DNA of 64,000 bases from NCBI GenBank assembly GCA_020723185.1, contig DYJI01000009.1, forward strand, positions 62,001-126,000, read 5' to 3'. The position numbers and the translations under genes are program-made. The notes beneath the pieces are model-generated. The model searched no databases. It was given only the letters and a program-made list of their open reading frames with translations, and was not told where the DNA came from. Source of the stretch: Sideroxydans lithotrophicus (GTDB taxonomy: Bacteria; Pseudomonadota; Gammaproteobacteria; Burkholderiales; Gallionellaceae). Shown here one piece after another: positions 25,188 through 41,459 of this stretch; position 1 is the first letter of the stretch, and each line of letters starts with the position of its first letter.

Positions 25188-25862
25188 ATGAAGCACGCGG
25201 CACTGTGCCGACAGATCGGCTATAGCTTCGCGCAACCGCAGTTGTTGCAGCGTGCCTTGACGCACCGCAGCCACAGCGCGGATCACAACGAGCGGCTGGA
25301 GTTCCTCGGCGACAGCGTGCTCAACTGCACTATCGCCAAACACCTGTTCGAGAATTTCCCGGACCTGCCCGAGGGTGATCTGCACCGTCTGCGCTCCAGT
25401 CTGGTCAATCAGCAGACTTTGGCTATCCTGGCGCAGCAACTCCATCTGGGGCAGCATCTGTTGCTGAGCGAGGGCGAGATCAAGAGCGGAGGTGCCGGGC
25501 GCCCGTCGATACTGGCGGATGCGCTGGAGGCGCTGTTCGGCGCGGTGTGGCTGGATGCGGATTTTGCTACTGCGCAACAAGTGATACTCGGTCTGTACAT
25601 CCCCTTCATCGCCAACATCGACCTGCGCGCGGTGGGCAAGGATGCCAAGACACAGTTGCAGGAGCTGTTGCAGGCGCGCAAGCTGCCCTTGCCGACATAC
25701 ACCATCGTCGAGACCAGCGGCAAAGGGCAGGCACAGATATTCACGGTGGCCTGCGAAGTCCCGAAACTGGAGATCACTACGCGCGGGGCCGGCAGCAGCC
25801 GCCGCATCGCCGAACAGATCGCCGCTGAGCGCGCCCATCAACTCATCCAGAACCTGAAATGA
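25188..25862 (+). CDS. rnc: Ribonuclease III
   Basis: Processes double-stranded RNA, including pre-rRNA. The 224-aa protein has the catalytic domain with signature [13 protein letters not shown] and the second metal-site region [18 protein letters not shown]-terminal dsRNA-binding domain follows ([20 protein letters not shown] to [17 protein letters not shown]). It shares an ATGA overlap with era, a strongly conserved pair. Confidence 0.97.
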   Translation: MKHAALCRQIGYSFAQPQLLQRALTHRSHSADHNERLEFLGDSVLNCTIAKHLFENFPDLPEGDLHRLRSSLVNQQTLAILAQQLHLGQHLLLSEGEIKSGGAGRPSILADALEALFGAVWLDADFATAQQVILGLYIPFIANIDLRAVGKDAKTQLQELLQARKLPLPTYTIVETSGKGQAQIFTVACEVPKLEITTRGAGSSRRIAEQIAAERAHQLIQNLK

Positions 25863-26752
25863 CCGAAACCGAAAACCAGTACAGCGGCTTCATCGCCATC
25901 GTCGGTCGACCCAACGTGGGCAAATCGACGCTGCTCAATCACCTGATCGGGCAGAAAGTCAGCATCACTTCGCGCAAGGCGCAGACCACCCGTCACCGCA
26001 TCACCGGCATCCTCACCGAAGGCGCGACGCAATACGTGTTCGTCGACACGCCCGGCTTCCAGACGCAGCACACCAACGCGCTCAACCGCAGCATGAACCG
26101 CGTGGTCACCAACAGCCTGCGCGAGGTGCATGTGGTGCTGTTCGTCATCGAGGCGCGACACTTCGACGAGCGCGACCAGCAGGTGCTGGAACTGCTGCCC
26201 AAGGACAGGCCGGTCATCCTGGTCATCAACAAGGCCGACCTGATGAGGGACAAGAACGAACTGTTGCCCTTCATCGAGAAGGTCGCGGCCCTGCGCCAGT
26301 TCGATGCCATCGTGCCGGTCAGCGCGCGGCAGGAGAAACAACTCGATACCTTGCTGCAAGCCGTGCGGCCGCATCTGCCGGAAGGCGAGCATCTGTATGC
26401 GGAGGATGACATCACCGACCGCAACGAGCGCTTCCTTGCCGCCGAGATCCTGCGCGAGAAGGTGTTCCGTTTCACCGGCGAGGAATTGCCGTATTCGGTC
26501 AGCGTGGTGATCGAGCAGTTCAAGGAAGAGGGGCGCCTGCGCCGTATCAGCGCCGCCATCCTGGTGGACAAGGATGCGCACAAGGTCATGCTGATCGGAC
26601 ACAAGGGCGAGAAGATCAAGGAGATCGCCACCCAGGCCCGGCTCGACATGGAGAAGCTGTTCGACGGCAAGGTGTTCCTCGAAGTGTTCGTCAAGGTGCG
26701 CAGCGGCTGGGCTGACAGCGCGCACATGCTGAAATCGCTGGGGTATGAGTAA
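25859..26752 (+). CDS. era: GTPase Era
   Basis: A 16S rRNA-binding GTPase for 30S maturation. The 297-aa protein shows G1 ([14 protein letters not shown]), [12 protein letters not shown]3 (DTPGFQ) and G4 (NKADLM), then a KH domain ([22 protein letters not shown]). Overlaps with rnc and recO at its two ends imply tight translational coupling. Confidence 0.97.
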   Translation: MTETENQYSGFIAIVGRPNVGKSTLLNHLIGQKVSITSRKAQTTRHRITGILTEGATQYVFVDTPGFQTQHTNALNRSMNRVVTNSLREVHVVLFVIEARHFDERDQQVLELLPKDRPVILVINKADLMRDKNELLPFIEKVAALRQFDAIVPVSARQEKQLDTLLQAVRPHLPEGEHLYAEDDITDRNERFLAAEILREKVFRFTGEELPYSVSVVIEQFKEEGRLRRISAAILVDKDAHKVMLIGHKGEKIKEIATQARLDMEKLFDGKVFLEVFVKVRSGWADSAHMLKSLGYE

Positions 26753-27476
26753 CGCCGCTGCCAGACACCGCATCCAGGACGAACCGTCCTTCGTGCTGCA
26801 TAGCTATCCGTTCCGCGAGACCAGCCTGATCGTCGAGGTGTTCAGCCGCAACCACGGCCGCGTACCGCTGGTGGCGCGCGGGGCGCGGCGCCCGCGTTCT
26901 GCTGTGCGCGGTCTGCTGATGGGATTCCAGCCTCTCGCGCTGAGCTGGTTCGGCAAGCACGAACTGCGCACCCTGCACAGCGCCGAATGGCAGGGCGGGC
27001 AGCCGCAGTTGCAGGGAACGGCCCTGTTGTGTGGTTTCTACCTGAACGAGTTGCTGCTCAACCTGATGGCGCGCGACGATCCGCACGAGAGCCTGTTCGA
27101 CTATTACCAGCAGACACTGCAGCGATTGGCGCAGGAGCAGGACCATGCCTACACCTTGCGCAGTTTCGAGAAACGCATGCTGCAGGAACTGGGCTACGCC
27201 CTGTCGCTGGAAACGGAGGCGGGCAACGGGCAGCCCGTGGTGCCGGAGCGCAGCTACCGCTATATACTGGAGCGCGGCGCAGTGCCCGAGACGGCAGACA
27301 GTTCGCAGGGCATGCCGGTGGCGGGAAAGACGCTGCTGGATATGGCGGCTGACGACTATCGCGACGCGGTGACCGCGCGCCAGAGCAAACAACTGATGCG
27401 CATGCTGCTGGACCATCACCTGGCAGGGAAACCATTACACACTCGTGAACTGATGAGAGATTTACAGAAACTATGA
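26745..27476 (+). CDS. recO: DNA repair protein RecO
   Basis: Anneals DNA and helps load RecA with RecR. The 243-aa protein has an N-terminal OB fold ([40 protein letters not shown]) and a helical C-terminal domain ([24 protein letters not shown]). The zinc-finger cysteines seen in some RecO proteins are absent, as is common in proteobacteria. It overlaps era by 8 bp and pdxJ by 4 bp. Confidence 0.93.
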   Translation: MSNAAARHRIQDEPSFVLHSYPFRETSLIVEVFSRNHGRVPLVARGARRPRSAVRGLLMGFQPLALSWFGKHELRTLHSAEWQGGQPQLQGTALLCGFYLNELLLNLMARDDPHESLFDYYQQTLQRLAQEQDHAYTLRSFEKRMLQELGYALSLETEAGNGQPVVPERSYRYILERGAVPETADSSQGMPVAGKTLLDMAADDYRDAVTARQSKQLMRMLLDHHLAGKPLHTRELMRDLQKL

Positions 27477-28189
27477 TCAAGCTCGGACTTAACATCGACC
27501 ACGTCGCCACCCTGCGCCAGGCGCGCGGTGCGCGTTATCCCAATCTGGTGCGCGCCGCGCTGGTCTGCGAACAAGCAGGCGCAGACGCCATCACCATCCA
27601 CCTGCGCGAAGACCGCCGCCACATCCAGGATGCCGACGTTGACATCCTGCGCGGCATGCTGCAGACGCGCATGAACCTGGAATGCGCGGTCACCGACGAG
27701 ATGATAGACAACGCCGTGCGCGTCAAACCGCACGACATCTGTCTGGTGCCCGAGCGTCGCGAAGAACTCACCACCGAAGGCGGGCTGGACGTGGTCAAGT
27801 ATTTCGAACAGGTCAAGCGCGCGACGCAGCGCTGCACCGACGCAGGCATTCGCGTGTCGCTGTTCATCGACGCCGACGCAAAACAGATCGACGCCGCCGT
27901 GAAGGCCGGCGCGCCGGTGATCGAGATCCATACCGGAAAATATGCCGATGCCGACAGCGTGCCCGCGCGCGCCGCCGAATTGAAGCGCATCCATGATGCC
28001 GTGCAGTACGCGCACGGCCTCGGCCTGCAAGTGAACGCCGGCCACGGCCTGCACTATCACAACGTGCAGGACATCGTCGCCATCCCGCACATCGCCGAAC
28101 TCAACATCGGCCATGCCATCGTGGCCGAAGCCGTGTTCATCGGGCTGGAGCAGGCAGTGAAGAACATGAAGGCGCTACTGCGTAAATGA
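27473..28189 (+). CDS. pdxJ: Pyridoxine 5'-phosphate synthase
   Basis: Condenses 1-deoxyxylulose 5-phosphate with 3-amino-2-oxopropyl phosphate to give pyridoxine 5'-phosphate. The 238-aa TIM barrel shows [46 protein letters not shown] and [11 protein letters not shown], all typical. The recO-pdxJ-acpS order is conserved in proteobacteria. Four-base overlaps lie on both sides. Confidence 0.97.
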   Translation: MIKLGLNIDHVATLRQARGARYPNLVRAALVCEQAGADAITIHLREDRRHIQDADVDILRGMLQTRMNLECAVTDEMIDNAVRVKPHDICLVPERREELTTEGGLDVVKYFEQVKRATQRCTDAGIRVSLFIDADAKQIDAAVKAGAPVIEIHTGKYADADSVPARAAELKRIHDAVQYAHGLGLQVNAGHGLHYHNVQDIVAIPHIAELNIGHAIVAEAVFIGLEQAVKNMKALLRK

Positions 28190-28569
28190 TCCTCGGCATC
28201 GGCACCGACATCGTCTCCACGGCGCGTATCGCTGAAGCCAGCAAACGCCATGGCGCCGCGTTCGCCGAGCGGCTGCTCACTGCGCCAGAACTGGCGGAGT
28301 ATGCCGAGCAGGCGCATCCAGCCCGTTTCCTGGCGAAACGTTTCGCTGCCAAGGAGGCCTTCGCCAAAGCGACCGGCCAGGGGCTGCGCCATCCGGTGAC
28401 GCTGCACAACATCACGGTCGGTCACGATGAACTCGGCAAGCCGACCCTGCAGTTCGCGCCGGAACTGGAAACATTTTTGAATACACGTGGCGTCACGCGC
28501 CATCATCTGAGTATCAGCGACGAGCATGAGCATGCCGTCGCATTCGTGATCCTTGAGGGAGACTATTGA
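28186..28569 (+). CDS. acpS: Holo-[acyl-carrier-protein] synthase
   Basis: Transfers 4'-phosphopantetheine from CoA to apo-ACP. The 127-aa protein has the magnesium-binding start [12 protein letters not shown] and the [14 protein letters not shown] signature, ending in [17 protein letters not shown]. It overlaps pdxJ by ATGA and its TGA shares one base with the nagZ ATG. Confidence 0.96.
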   Translation: MILGIGTDIVSTARIAEASKRHGAAFAERLLTAPELAEYAEQAHPARFLAKRFAAKEAFAKATGQGLRHPVTLHNITVGHDELGKPTLQFAPELETFLNTRGVTRHHLSISDEHEHAVAFVILEGDY

Positions 28570-29624
28570 TGGGTATCGGACCGGTGATGCTGGATGTGGC
28601 GGGCAAAACATTGACGCCGGAAGACGAACAGCGTCTGAAGCACCCGCTGGTCGGCGGCGTCATCCTGTTTGCGCGCAACTACGAATCCCCCGCGCAACTG
28701 GCCGCGCTGACCGCCAGCATCCACGCCTTGCGCACGCCGCCACTGCTGATCGCGGTGGACCATGAGGGCGGACGCGTGCAGCGCTTCCGCGAAGGCTTCA
28801 CCCGCATCCCGCCTATGCGCGAACTGGGCAAGCTATGGGACGCGCATCCCAAGCAGGCGCGCCATCTGGCGCAGGAGGTCGGTTTCGTGCTCGCCTCCGA
28901 GTTGCGTGCCCATGGTGTGGACTTCAGTTTCACGCCGGTGCTGGACGTGGATTACGGTGCCAGCACGGTGATCGGCGACCGCGCCTTCCACAGCGAGCCG
29001 CAAGCCATCGCCGAACTGGCGCACAGCCTGTTGCAGGGATTGAAGCGGGGCGGCATGCCGACCGTGGGCAAACATTTCCCTGGGCACGGTTTCGTCACTG
29101 CCGATTCGCATCTGGACATTCCGGTGGACGAGCGCAGCTACACCGATATCGAACTGTGTGACCTCATTCCGTTCCGGCAGATGGTGCATTTCGGCCTGAC
29201 CGCCGTGATGCCCGCCCATGTCATCTATCCCAAGGTGGATGACAAACCCGCCGGCTTCTCGAAGCGCTGGCTGAAGGACATCCTGCGTGGCGAACTGGGC
29301 TTTGAAGGCTGCATCTTCAGCGACGACCTGAGCATGGAAGGCGCGACGGTGGCCGGCGGCATCGTGCAACGCGCCGAAGCGGCGCTGCAAGCCGGTTGCG
29401 ACATGGTGCTGGTATGCAACCGCCCCGATCTGGCCGACGAACTGTTGGCCGGTCTGAAATGGGATCTGCCCGCACCCAGCCGTGCGCGGCTGGCGCAGAT
29501 GCACGGCCACACGCATCCGCGCAGCCATGCGCAGTTGCATGAGGACCCGGAATTCGTGCGCAGCCTGCACGACATCGGAAAGATCGGCATCAGCGAGGGC
29601 GAACTGCCGCTGGTGTCGTTATAA
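28569..29624 (+). CDS. nagZ: Beta-N-acetylhexosaminidase NagZ
   Basis: A cytoplasmic GH3 enzyme removing GlcNAc from anhydro-muropeptides in cell-wall recycling. The 351-aa protein contains the NagZ motif [14 protein letters not shown] with its catalytic His, the substrate-contacting [13 protein letters not shown] and the nucleophile Asp in [13 protein letters not shown] 28569 follows a GAGGGAG Shine-Dalgarno and couples with the acpS stop. The last codons contain TATAAT (29618-29623), a possible -10 for the next gene, though no good -35 was found. Confidence 0.96.
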   Translation: MGIGPVMLDVAGKTLTPEDEQRLKHPLVGGVILFARNYESPAQLAALTASIHALRTPPLLIAVDHEGGRVQRFREGFTRIPPMRELGKLWDAHPKQARHLAQEVGFVLASELRAHGVDFSFTPVLDVDYGASTVIGDRAFHSEPQAIAELAHSLLQGLKRGGMPTVGKHFPGHGFVTADSHLDIPVDERSYTDIELCDLIPFRQMVHFGLTAVMPAHVIYPKVDDKPAGFSKRWLKDILRGELGFEGCIFSDDLSMEGATVAGGIVQRAEAALQAGCDMVLVCNRPDLADELLAGLKWDLPAPSRARLAQMHGHTHPRSHAQLHEDPEFVRSLHDIGKIGISEGELPLVSL

Positions 29625-29663
29625 TCGGCCCGGTCATTCTTCACTGAGAGCATCGGCAGCGAC

Positions 29664-33390
<3,727 letters not shown>

Positions 33391-33391
33391 A

Positions 33392-34138
33392 GTGATAGCG
33401 ATCATCGGCGGTACCGGCTTTGCCCAGTTGTCCAATCTCGTCATCACCCACCGACAGGTGATGCGCACGCCCTACGGAGAACCCTCCGGTCCGATGACCT
33501 TCGGTACCCTGCGTGGCCACGAAGTGATGTTCATCGCGCGTCACGGTTACGGCCACACCATCCCGCCGCATCTGGTGAACTACCGCGCCAACATGTGGGC
33601 GCTGCATGACCAGGGCGCGAACAACGTGGTGGCGATATCGTCGGTGGGCGGCATACGCGCGGACCTCACGCCGGGCACGCTGGTGCTGCCGGACCAGATC
33701 ATCGATTACACCTACGGGCGAGAATCCACCTATTTCGACGGCCACGAGAAGACCGTCGCCCATGTCGATTTCACCTGGCCGTACAGCGAGGCATTACGGC
33801 AGCGCATCCTGAGCGCGGCACAACAGGCGAAAGAACCGCTGCTGAACGGCGGCGTGTATGCCGCCATACAAGGGCCGCGTCTGGAGTCGCTGGCCGAGAT
33901 CAACCGTTATGAAAAGGACGGTGCGGATATGGCCGGCATGACCGGCATGCCGGAAGCGGCACTGGCGCGCGAGCTCGGGGTGAACTACGCCGCCATCGCC
34001 GTGGTGGTGAACGACGCCGCCGGTCGGCGCAGCAGCGAAGGCGGCATCGTGCTCGACCGGATCGGTGAGGTCGCGCAGCCGGCGATGGAGCGTGTGCGCC
34101 GCATCCTCGAATGCGTGGTGGAATGCGATGGCGATTAA
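33392..34138 (+). CDS. S-methyl-5'-thioinosine/purine nucleoside phosphorylase (MTAP family)
   Basis: Phosphorolyses methylthio-purine nucleosides. The 248-aa protein begins with the phosphate-binding IGGTGFA. It has [42 protein letters not shown], the active-site [17 protein letters not shown] and AVVVNDAAG. The close resemblance to Pseudomonas thioinosine phosphorylase, and the nearby hpt and nagZ genes, favour MTI over MTA as substrate; this is inference. It starts with GTG 1 bp after hpt and overlaps def by 11 bp. Confidence 0.85.
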   Translation: MIAIIGGTGFAQLSNLVITHRQVMRTPYGEPSGPMTFGTLRGHEVMFIARHGYGHTIPPHLVNYRANMWALHDQGANNVVAISSVGGIRADLTPGTLVLPDQIIDYTYGRESTYFDGHEKTVAHVDFTWPYSEALRQRILSAAQQAKEPLLNGGVYAAIQGPRLESLAEINRYEKDGADMAGMTGMPEAALARELGVNYAAIAVVVNDAAGRRSSEGGIVLDRIGEVAQPAMERVRRILECVVECDGD

Positions 34139-34661
34139 AGACGTCTTGCGCATGGGCGACGCGCGCCTGTTGCAGCAGGCAGAGCCGGTCAGCGATTTCG
34201 GCAGCGATGCGCTGCAGGCTTTGCTGCAGGACATGCGCGACACCATGCGCGCCCTGAACGGCGTCGGTCTGGCCGCACCGCAGATCGGCGTGCCGCTGCG
34301 TGTGGTGATCTTCGGTGTGGACAGGAACGAACGCTATCCCGACGCGGAGGTGGTGCCGCAGACCGTGCTCATCAACCCCGTCCTGACACCGCTCTCCGAC
34401 GAGATGGAGGAGGGATGGGAAGGCTGCCTCTCCGTGCCCGGCATGCGCGGGCTGGTGCCCCGTTACACCAGGCTGCGCTATCAGGGGCGGGATGAACACG
34501 GCACGCCGATCGACTGCACGGTGCGCGGATTCCACGCGCGCGTGGTGCAACACGAATGCGATCATCTGGACGGCATCCTCTACCCCATGCGCATCCGTGA
34601 CCTGCGCGCTTTCGGTTTCAGCGACGTGTTGTTCCCCGGCCAGGATCTGCAGGACGATTGA
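34128..34661 (+). CDS. def: Peptide deformylase
   Basis: Removes the N-formyl group from nascent proteins. All three family motifs are intact: [22 protein letters not shown] with the metal-binding Cys, and QHECDHLDG with two metal His and the catalytic Glu. Start ATG 34128 ([11 protein letters not shown]) lies inside the end of the preceding gene; the longer track frame has no homology. The usual partner fmt is absent, so this is probably a second deformylase separate from a def-fmt locus. It ends the coupled gene run begun at lepA. Confidence 0.94.
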   Translation: MAIKDVLRMGDARLLQQAEPVSDFGSDALQALLQDMRDTMRALNGVGLAAPQIGVPLRVVIFGVDRNERYPDAEVVPQTVLINPVLTPLSDEMEEGWEGCLSVPGMRGLVPRYTRLRYQGRDEHGTPIDCTVRGFHARVVQHECDHLDGILYPMRIRDLRAFGFSDVLFPGQDLQDD

Positions 34662-34683
34662 ACCGTCGCTGTCGGTCGGCACG

Positions 34684-34711
34684 GAACTTTACTCCCGCGA
34701 CCATGCTCTGA
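34684..34711 (+). promoter_or_regulatory. Consensus sigma-E/AlgU promoter of the diheme cytochrome gene
   Basis: GAACTT (34684-34689), 17 bp, TCTGA (34707-34711) is an exact match to the GAACTT-N16/17-TCTGA pattern of AlgU/RpoE promoters. It lies 37 bp before the cytochrome start codon, with an AGGAGA Shine-Dalgarno in between. Confidence 0.7.
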
Positions 34712-34747
34712 TGCGTCGCATCGTCATCCCCCTATCAGGAGAAAGAA

Positions 34748-35209
34748 TTGAAACGATACGCCCTCATGTTCTGCCTGCTGGCAGCCGTGCAGCACACCCA
34801 AGCCGACGACCTCAAAGTGCCGAAGAATGCCTTGTGGGAGAAGGAGTGCGGTGCCTGTCATGTCGCATTCCCGCCGCAGCTGCTGACCGCCGACAACTGG
34901 CAAGCGATGATGGACGGTCTGGCGCGTCATTTCGGGTCGAACGCGGAGCTCGAAGCCAGAGAGCGTAAAGCCATCACCGACTTCCTGGTGGCCAACGCCG
35001 GGACTCTGGCGCGCCATCGCTCTGCCAGCCTGCGCATCACCGAGACGGTGTGGTTCAAACGCGAACACCGCAGCATCTCCCCCAAGGAATGGGTGCATCC
35101 CGATGTGAAGACGCCATCCAACTGCAAGGCCTGCCACAACGTGGTCGGCCACACCAGCTGGGCCGAGCGTGACCTGCGCCGCACGGGCGGTCGTTCCGAG
35201 CAAGATTGA
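34748..35209 (+). CDS. Diheme cytochrome c (DHC-like), stand-alone copy
   Basis: A secreted 153-aa protein with a signal peptide (MFCLLAAVQHTQAD) and two haem-attachment sites, CGACH (34-38) and CKACH (126-130). Between them lies the DHC pattern ARHFGSNAELEARERKAI and the SLRITETVWFKREHR segment. It is clearly paralogous to the DHC at 56979. The TTG start is chosen because a strong AGGAGA lies 5 nt upstream and the signal peptide begins there. It has its own predicted sigma-E promoter and no redox-partner neighbours, unlike the operon copy. Confidence 0.88.
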   Translation: MKRYALMFCLLAAVQHTQADDLKVPKNALWEKECGACHVAFPPQLLTADNWQAMMDGLARHFGSNAELEARERKAITDFLVANAGTLARHRSASLRITETVWFKREHRSISPKEWVHPDVKTPSNCKACHNVVGHTSWAERDLRRTGGRSEQD

Positions 35210-35254
35210 GACGGGGCAGGACGGTGAGTGATCCGTCCGAACACCGGAAAGAGT

Positions 35255-35285
35255 GAAGCCCGCGAGTGCGGGCTTCTTGTTTTCC
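35255..35285. terminator. Rho-independent terminator between DHC and acnA
   Basis: GAAGCCCGC-GAGT-GCGGGCTTC followed by TTGTTTT. The stem lies between two convergent genes and can serve the cytochrome gene forward and perhaps acnA in reverse. Confidence 0.85.
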
Positions 35286-35304
35286 GGTGTCGTGAACCGA
35301 GCGC

Positions 35305-37998
<2,694 letters not shown>

Positions 37999-38169
37999 GG
38001 CGTAAGACTCCGGGATGGCGTGAAAACGAGGACGCGATTATAGCCCCAAGCGGCAAGGGGCGGCGAGCGGCCCAGTGTGCGGACTTCCGTCCGAGCGTGC
38101 CCATGCGAGTCAGCGTCGCCGTCTTCGCGTATCATCGCGCGGTCCATCCAATAACTGAGAGTCGGTAGC

Positions 38170-41100
38170 GTGCCGTTCACCTGGGATACTTCGCTGGTCG
38201 TCCTGTCCATCCTCATCGCCATCATCGGCTCGTTGACCGCGCTCACCCATGCGCGGCGTATGCGCGAGAACAGCGGTTACACCGCCACCATCTGGATGCT
38301 GGCCGGCGGCAGCACACTCGGCGTGGCCATCTGGTCCATGCACTTCGTCGGCATGCTGGCGCTGCATCTGCCCGTCCCCGTCGGCTACGATCCTTTGCTG
38401 ACCCTGCTCTCGTTGCTGCCGGCGGTGATTGCCGCGCTGCTGGCTTTTCGCGTGCTGCGCGAGGCGCAAGTCAGTCGCCGCCTGATCCTGACGGCCGGTG
38501 TGCTGATGGGCGTCGGCATCAGCAGCATGCACTATCTCGGCATGGCGGCGATGAGGATGTCGCCTGACATCGCCTATGATCCGGCGGTCTTCGCGCTCTC
38601 CGTGCTGATCGCCATCCTCGCCTCCTGGGCGGCGCTCTACATCATGTATCGCGAGCAGTGGGGGCGGCTGGGGCCGCTCGCGCGCCTGTTGCTGGGTGCC
38701 GTCGTGATGGGGCTGGCCATCTCCGCCATGCATTACACCGCCATGTCCGGTATGCACATCTCGGCGGAAGCGGTCTGTCAGGCGGGCGACTTGCGCATCG
38801 AGCCGCACATCCTGGCGACCCTGCTGTCGCTGACCGTGCTGGTGTGGTTCGGCGGCGGCCTGCTGGCCAGCCTGTTCGACCAGCGCATGGCGCGCCGCAA
38901 CGCGCAGGCGCTGGCCGAGCTGGAGCAGGAACATCGTGACCTGATGGACAGCGCGGAGCGCGACACGCAGGAGATGATCGGCGTCCTGCGCGAGAGCGAG
39001 GAACGGCTGCGCATGACCCTGCAGAATGCGCCGGATGCCGTGTTCATCACCGAGCAGGACGGGCGCATCGTCTACGTCAACGACAACGTGGTGAGCCTGC
39101 TGGGCTATGAGCGCGACGAACTGTATGCGATGACGGTGTTCGATCTGGTGCCCGAGGACTGGCGCGAGCGCTATCGCGAAGGCGGCCGGCAAATCATCAG
39201 GGATCAAAAGCGGCATGTGATGGAAGTGCGCCTGGTCAGGCACGACGGCAGCCGCATACCGATGGAACTGAACGCTGTGCTGTTGCCCAACGGTCGGGTG
39301 TACGGTTCCTGCCGCGACATCAGCGACCGCAAGTCGGCCGAGCGCGCGCTGCATGATTCGCAGAAACAACTGCAGATGTTCATGGACTCCATCGCCGAAG
39401 GCATGTACGGGGTGGACACCGAGGGGCGCTGCACCTTCGTCAATGCGGCACTACTGCGCATCCTCGGTTATGAGCGCGAAGAACTGCTGGGCAAGTGTCT
39501 GCATGAAGTGATCCATTACGCTTACCCGGACGGAAGCGCCTATCCGGCGTGTGATTGCCATGCCTACCAAGCCTATATCCGCAACGAGCCGACACATTCT
39601 TCCGACGAGGTGTTCTGGCGCAAGGACGGCACGCCGGTCGCGGTGGAATACTGGTCGCAGCCCATGCACCGCAACGGTCAGGCGATCGGCGCGGTGGTCA
39701 CCTTCCTCGACATCAGCGAACGCAAGCAGAACGAGGCGGCCTTGCGGGAGAGCGTCTCCTTCAGCGAATCCCTGTTGCAGACCATGCCGGTGCCGGTGTT
39801 CCACAAGGACACGGCAGGGCGTTACACCGGCTGCAACAACGCCTTCGCCGAGTTCCTCGGCAAAAGCAAAGCCGACATCATCGGCAAAACGGTGTTCGAG
39901 ATCGCGCCGCAGGCGCAGTCCGAGATCTATCGCGATCATGATCTTGACCTGCTCACCTCGGAAGAAGGTGTGCAGGTGTACGAGAGCAATGTGAAACATG
40001 CAGACGGTACCCTGCACGATGTGATCTTCCACAAGGCCAGATTGAACGACAGCGCAGGCGAGCCGGTCGGCATCATCGGCGTCATCCTCGACATCACCGA
40101 CCGCAAGCAATCCGAGCGCGACATCCACCAGCTCGCTTTCTACGACTCGCTGACGCAGTTGCCTAACCGCCGCCTGTTGCTGGACCGTGCCTTGCAGGCG
40201 CTGGCCGTCAGCGCGCGCAGCGGCCGCTACGGTGCCTTGATGTTGCTCGATCTGGACGACTTCAAAAAGGTCAATGACAGCAAGGGGCACGATGTCGGCG
40301 ACCAGTTGCTGTGTGAGGTGGCCAGACGCTTGCGCATGGCAGTGCGCGAAGGCGACACAGTGGCGCGGCTGGGCGGCGACGAGTTCGTGGTGGTGCTGGA
40401 AGAGTTGAGCATCAGCGCCGCCGAGGCAGCTCCGCAGGCCGAAGCAGTGGCCGAGAAGATACGCGACGTGCTGAACGAGCCCTACCTGCTGGGCGGCAAC
40501 CGCCACCTCACTTCTCCCAGCATCGGCGTGGTGCTCTATCGCGGTCATCAGGAAGCCATCGAGAACCTGCTCAAGTTCGCCGACATCGCCATGTACCAGT
40601 CCAAGCAGGCGGGGCGCAACACCATCCGTTTCTACGACCCCGCCATGCAGGCCGCCATCGACAACCGTCTGGAGCTTGAAGGCGAACTCGACATCGCCAT
40701 CCGTGAACAGCAGTTGCAGCTCTACTATCAGGTGCAGGTGGACGGCATGCGCCGCCCGCTCGGGGCGGAAGTGCTGATGCGCTGGCGGCATCCGCAGCGC
40801 GGACTGGTGTCGCCCGCACAGTTCATCCCGTTGGCGGAAGACACCGGGCAGATCGTGGAGATGGGCATGTGGGCCCTGCGCACGGCCTGTCTGCAACTCA
40901 AAGCCTGGCAGCAGAACCCGCATACCCGCCATCTCACCCTGGCGGTCAACGTCAGCGCGCGCCAGTTCCGCAAGCCCGAGTTCGTCGACCAGGTGAGCCG
41001 CGTGCTGTTGGAAACGGGCGTGCGGCCTTCGCTGCTCAAGCTGGAGCTGACCGAGAGTACCGTGCTGCTGGATGTGGAAGACACCATCGCCAAGATGCGC

Positions 41101-41430
41101 GAACTCAAGCTGCTCGGCATCAGCTTCTCCATGGACGACTTCGGCACCGGCTACTCCTCGCTGCAATACCTCAAGCGCTTGCCGCTGGACCAGATCAAGA
41201 TCGACCAGAGTTTTGTGCGCGACATCGCCAGCGACCCCAACGATGCCGCCATCGTGCAGACCATCATCGCCATGACCGAAGCGCTGGGTCTGAACGTGAT
41301 CGCGGAAGGCGTGGAGACGCCGGCGCAGCAGGAATTCCTCGAACTGCGCGGTTGCCACAGTTTCCAGGGCTATCTGTTCGGCAGGCCCTTGCCGCTGGAT
41401 GAATTCGAAGCCGCCCTGCGTCCGGAATAG
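38170..41430 (+). CDS. MHYT-PAS-PAS-PAS-GGDEF-EAL c-di-GMP protein
   Basis: A 1086-aa membrane protein. The N-terminal 230 residues are a seven-TM MHYT sensor with MHF, MHY and MHY motifs at helix ends, proposed to bind copper and sense O2, CO or NO. Three PAS domains (about 275-650), GGDEF (about 655-820) and EAL (about 830-1080) follow. RLGGDEF and I-site REGD are intact. The EAL signature reads EVL, but the other catalytic positions (NVSARQF, ELTES, DDFGTG, KIDQSF, AEGVET) are present, so a phosphodiesterase is plausible. It starts at GTG; a GTATCATCGCG element lies about 30 bp upstream. First gene of the c-di-GMP array. Confidence 0.92.
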   Translation: MPFTWDTSLVVLSILIAIIGSLTALTHARRMRENSGYTATIWMLAGGSTLGVAIWSMHFVGMLALHLPVPVGYDPLLTLLSLLPAVIAALLAFRVLREAQVSRRLILTAGVLMGVGISSMHYLGMAAMRMSPDIAYDPAVFALSVLIAILASWAALYIMYREQWGRLGPLARLLLGAVVMGLAISAMHYTAMSGMHISAEAVCQAGDLRIEPHILATLLSLTVLVWFGGGLLASLFDQRMARRNAQALAELEQEHRDLMDSAERDTQEMIGVLRESEERLRMTLQNAPDAVFITEQDGRIVYVNDNVVSLLGYERDELYAMTVFDLVPEDWRERYREGGRQIIRDQKRHVMEVRLVRHDGSRIPMELNAVLLPNGRVYGSCRDISDRKSAERALHDSQKQLQMFMDSIAEGMYGVDTEGRCTFVNAALLRILGYEREELLGKCLHEVIHYAYPDGSAYPACDCHAYQAYIRNEPTHSSDEVFWRKDGTPVAVEYWSQPMHRNGQAIGAVVTFLDISERKQNEAALRESVSFSESLLQTMPVPVFHKDTAGRYTGCNNAFAEFLGKSKADIIGKTVFEIAPQAQSEIYRDHDLDLLTSEEGVQVYESNVKHADGTLHDVIFHKARLNDSAGEPVGIIGVILDITDRKQSERDIHQLAFYDSLTQLPNRRLLLDRALQALAVSARSGRYGALMLLDLDDFKKVNDSKGHDVGDQLLCEVARRLRMAVREGDTVARLGGDEFVVVLEELSISAAEAAPQAEAVAEKIRDVLNEPYLLGGNRHLTSPSIGVVLYRGHQEAIENLLKFADIAMYQSKQAGRNTIRFYDPAMQAAIDNRLELEGELDIAIREQQLQLYYQVQVDGMRRPLGAEVLMRWRHPQRGLVSPAQFIPLAEDTGQIVEMGMWALRTACLQLKAWQQNPHTRHLTLAVNVSARQFRKPEFVDQVSRVLLETGVRPSLLKLELTESTVLLDVEDTIAKMRELKLLGISFSMDDFGTGYSSLQYLKRLPLDQIKIDQSFVRDIASDPNDAAIVQTIIAMTEALGLNVIAEGVETPAQQEFLELRGCHSFQGYLFGRPLPLDEFEAALRPE

Positions 41431-41459
41431 GTATCATCGCGAAAAAAAAGGGAGGCAGC

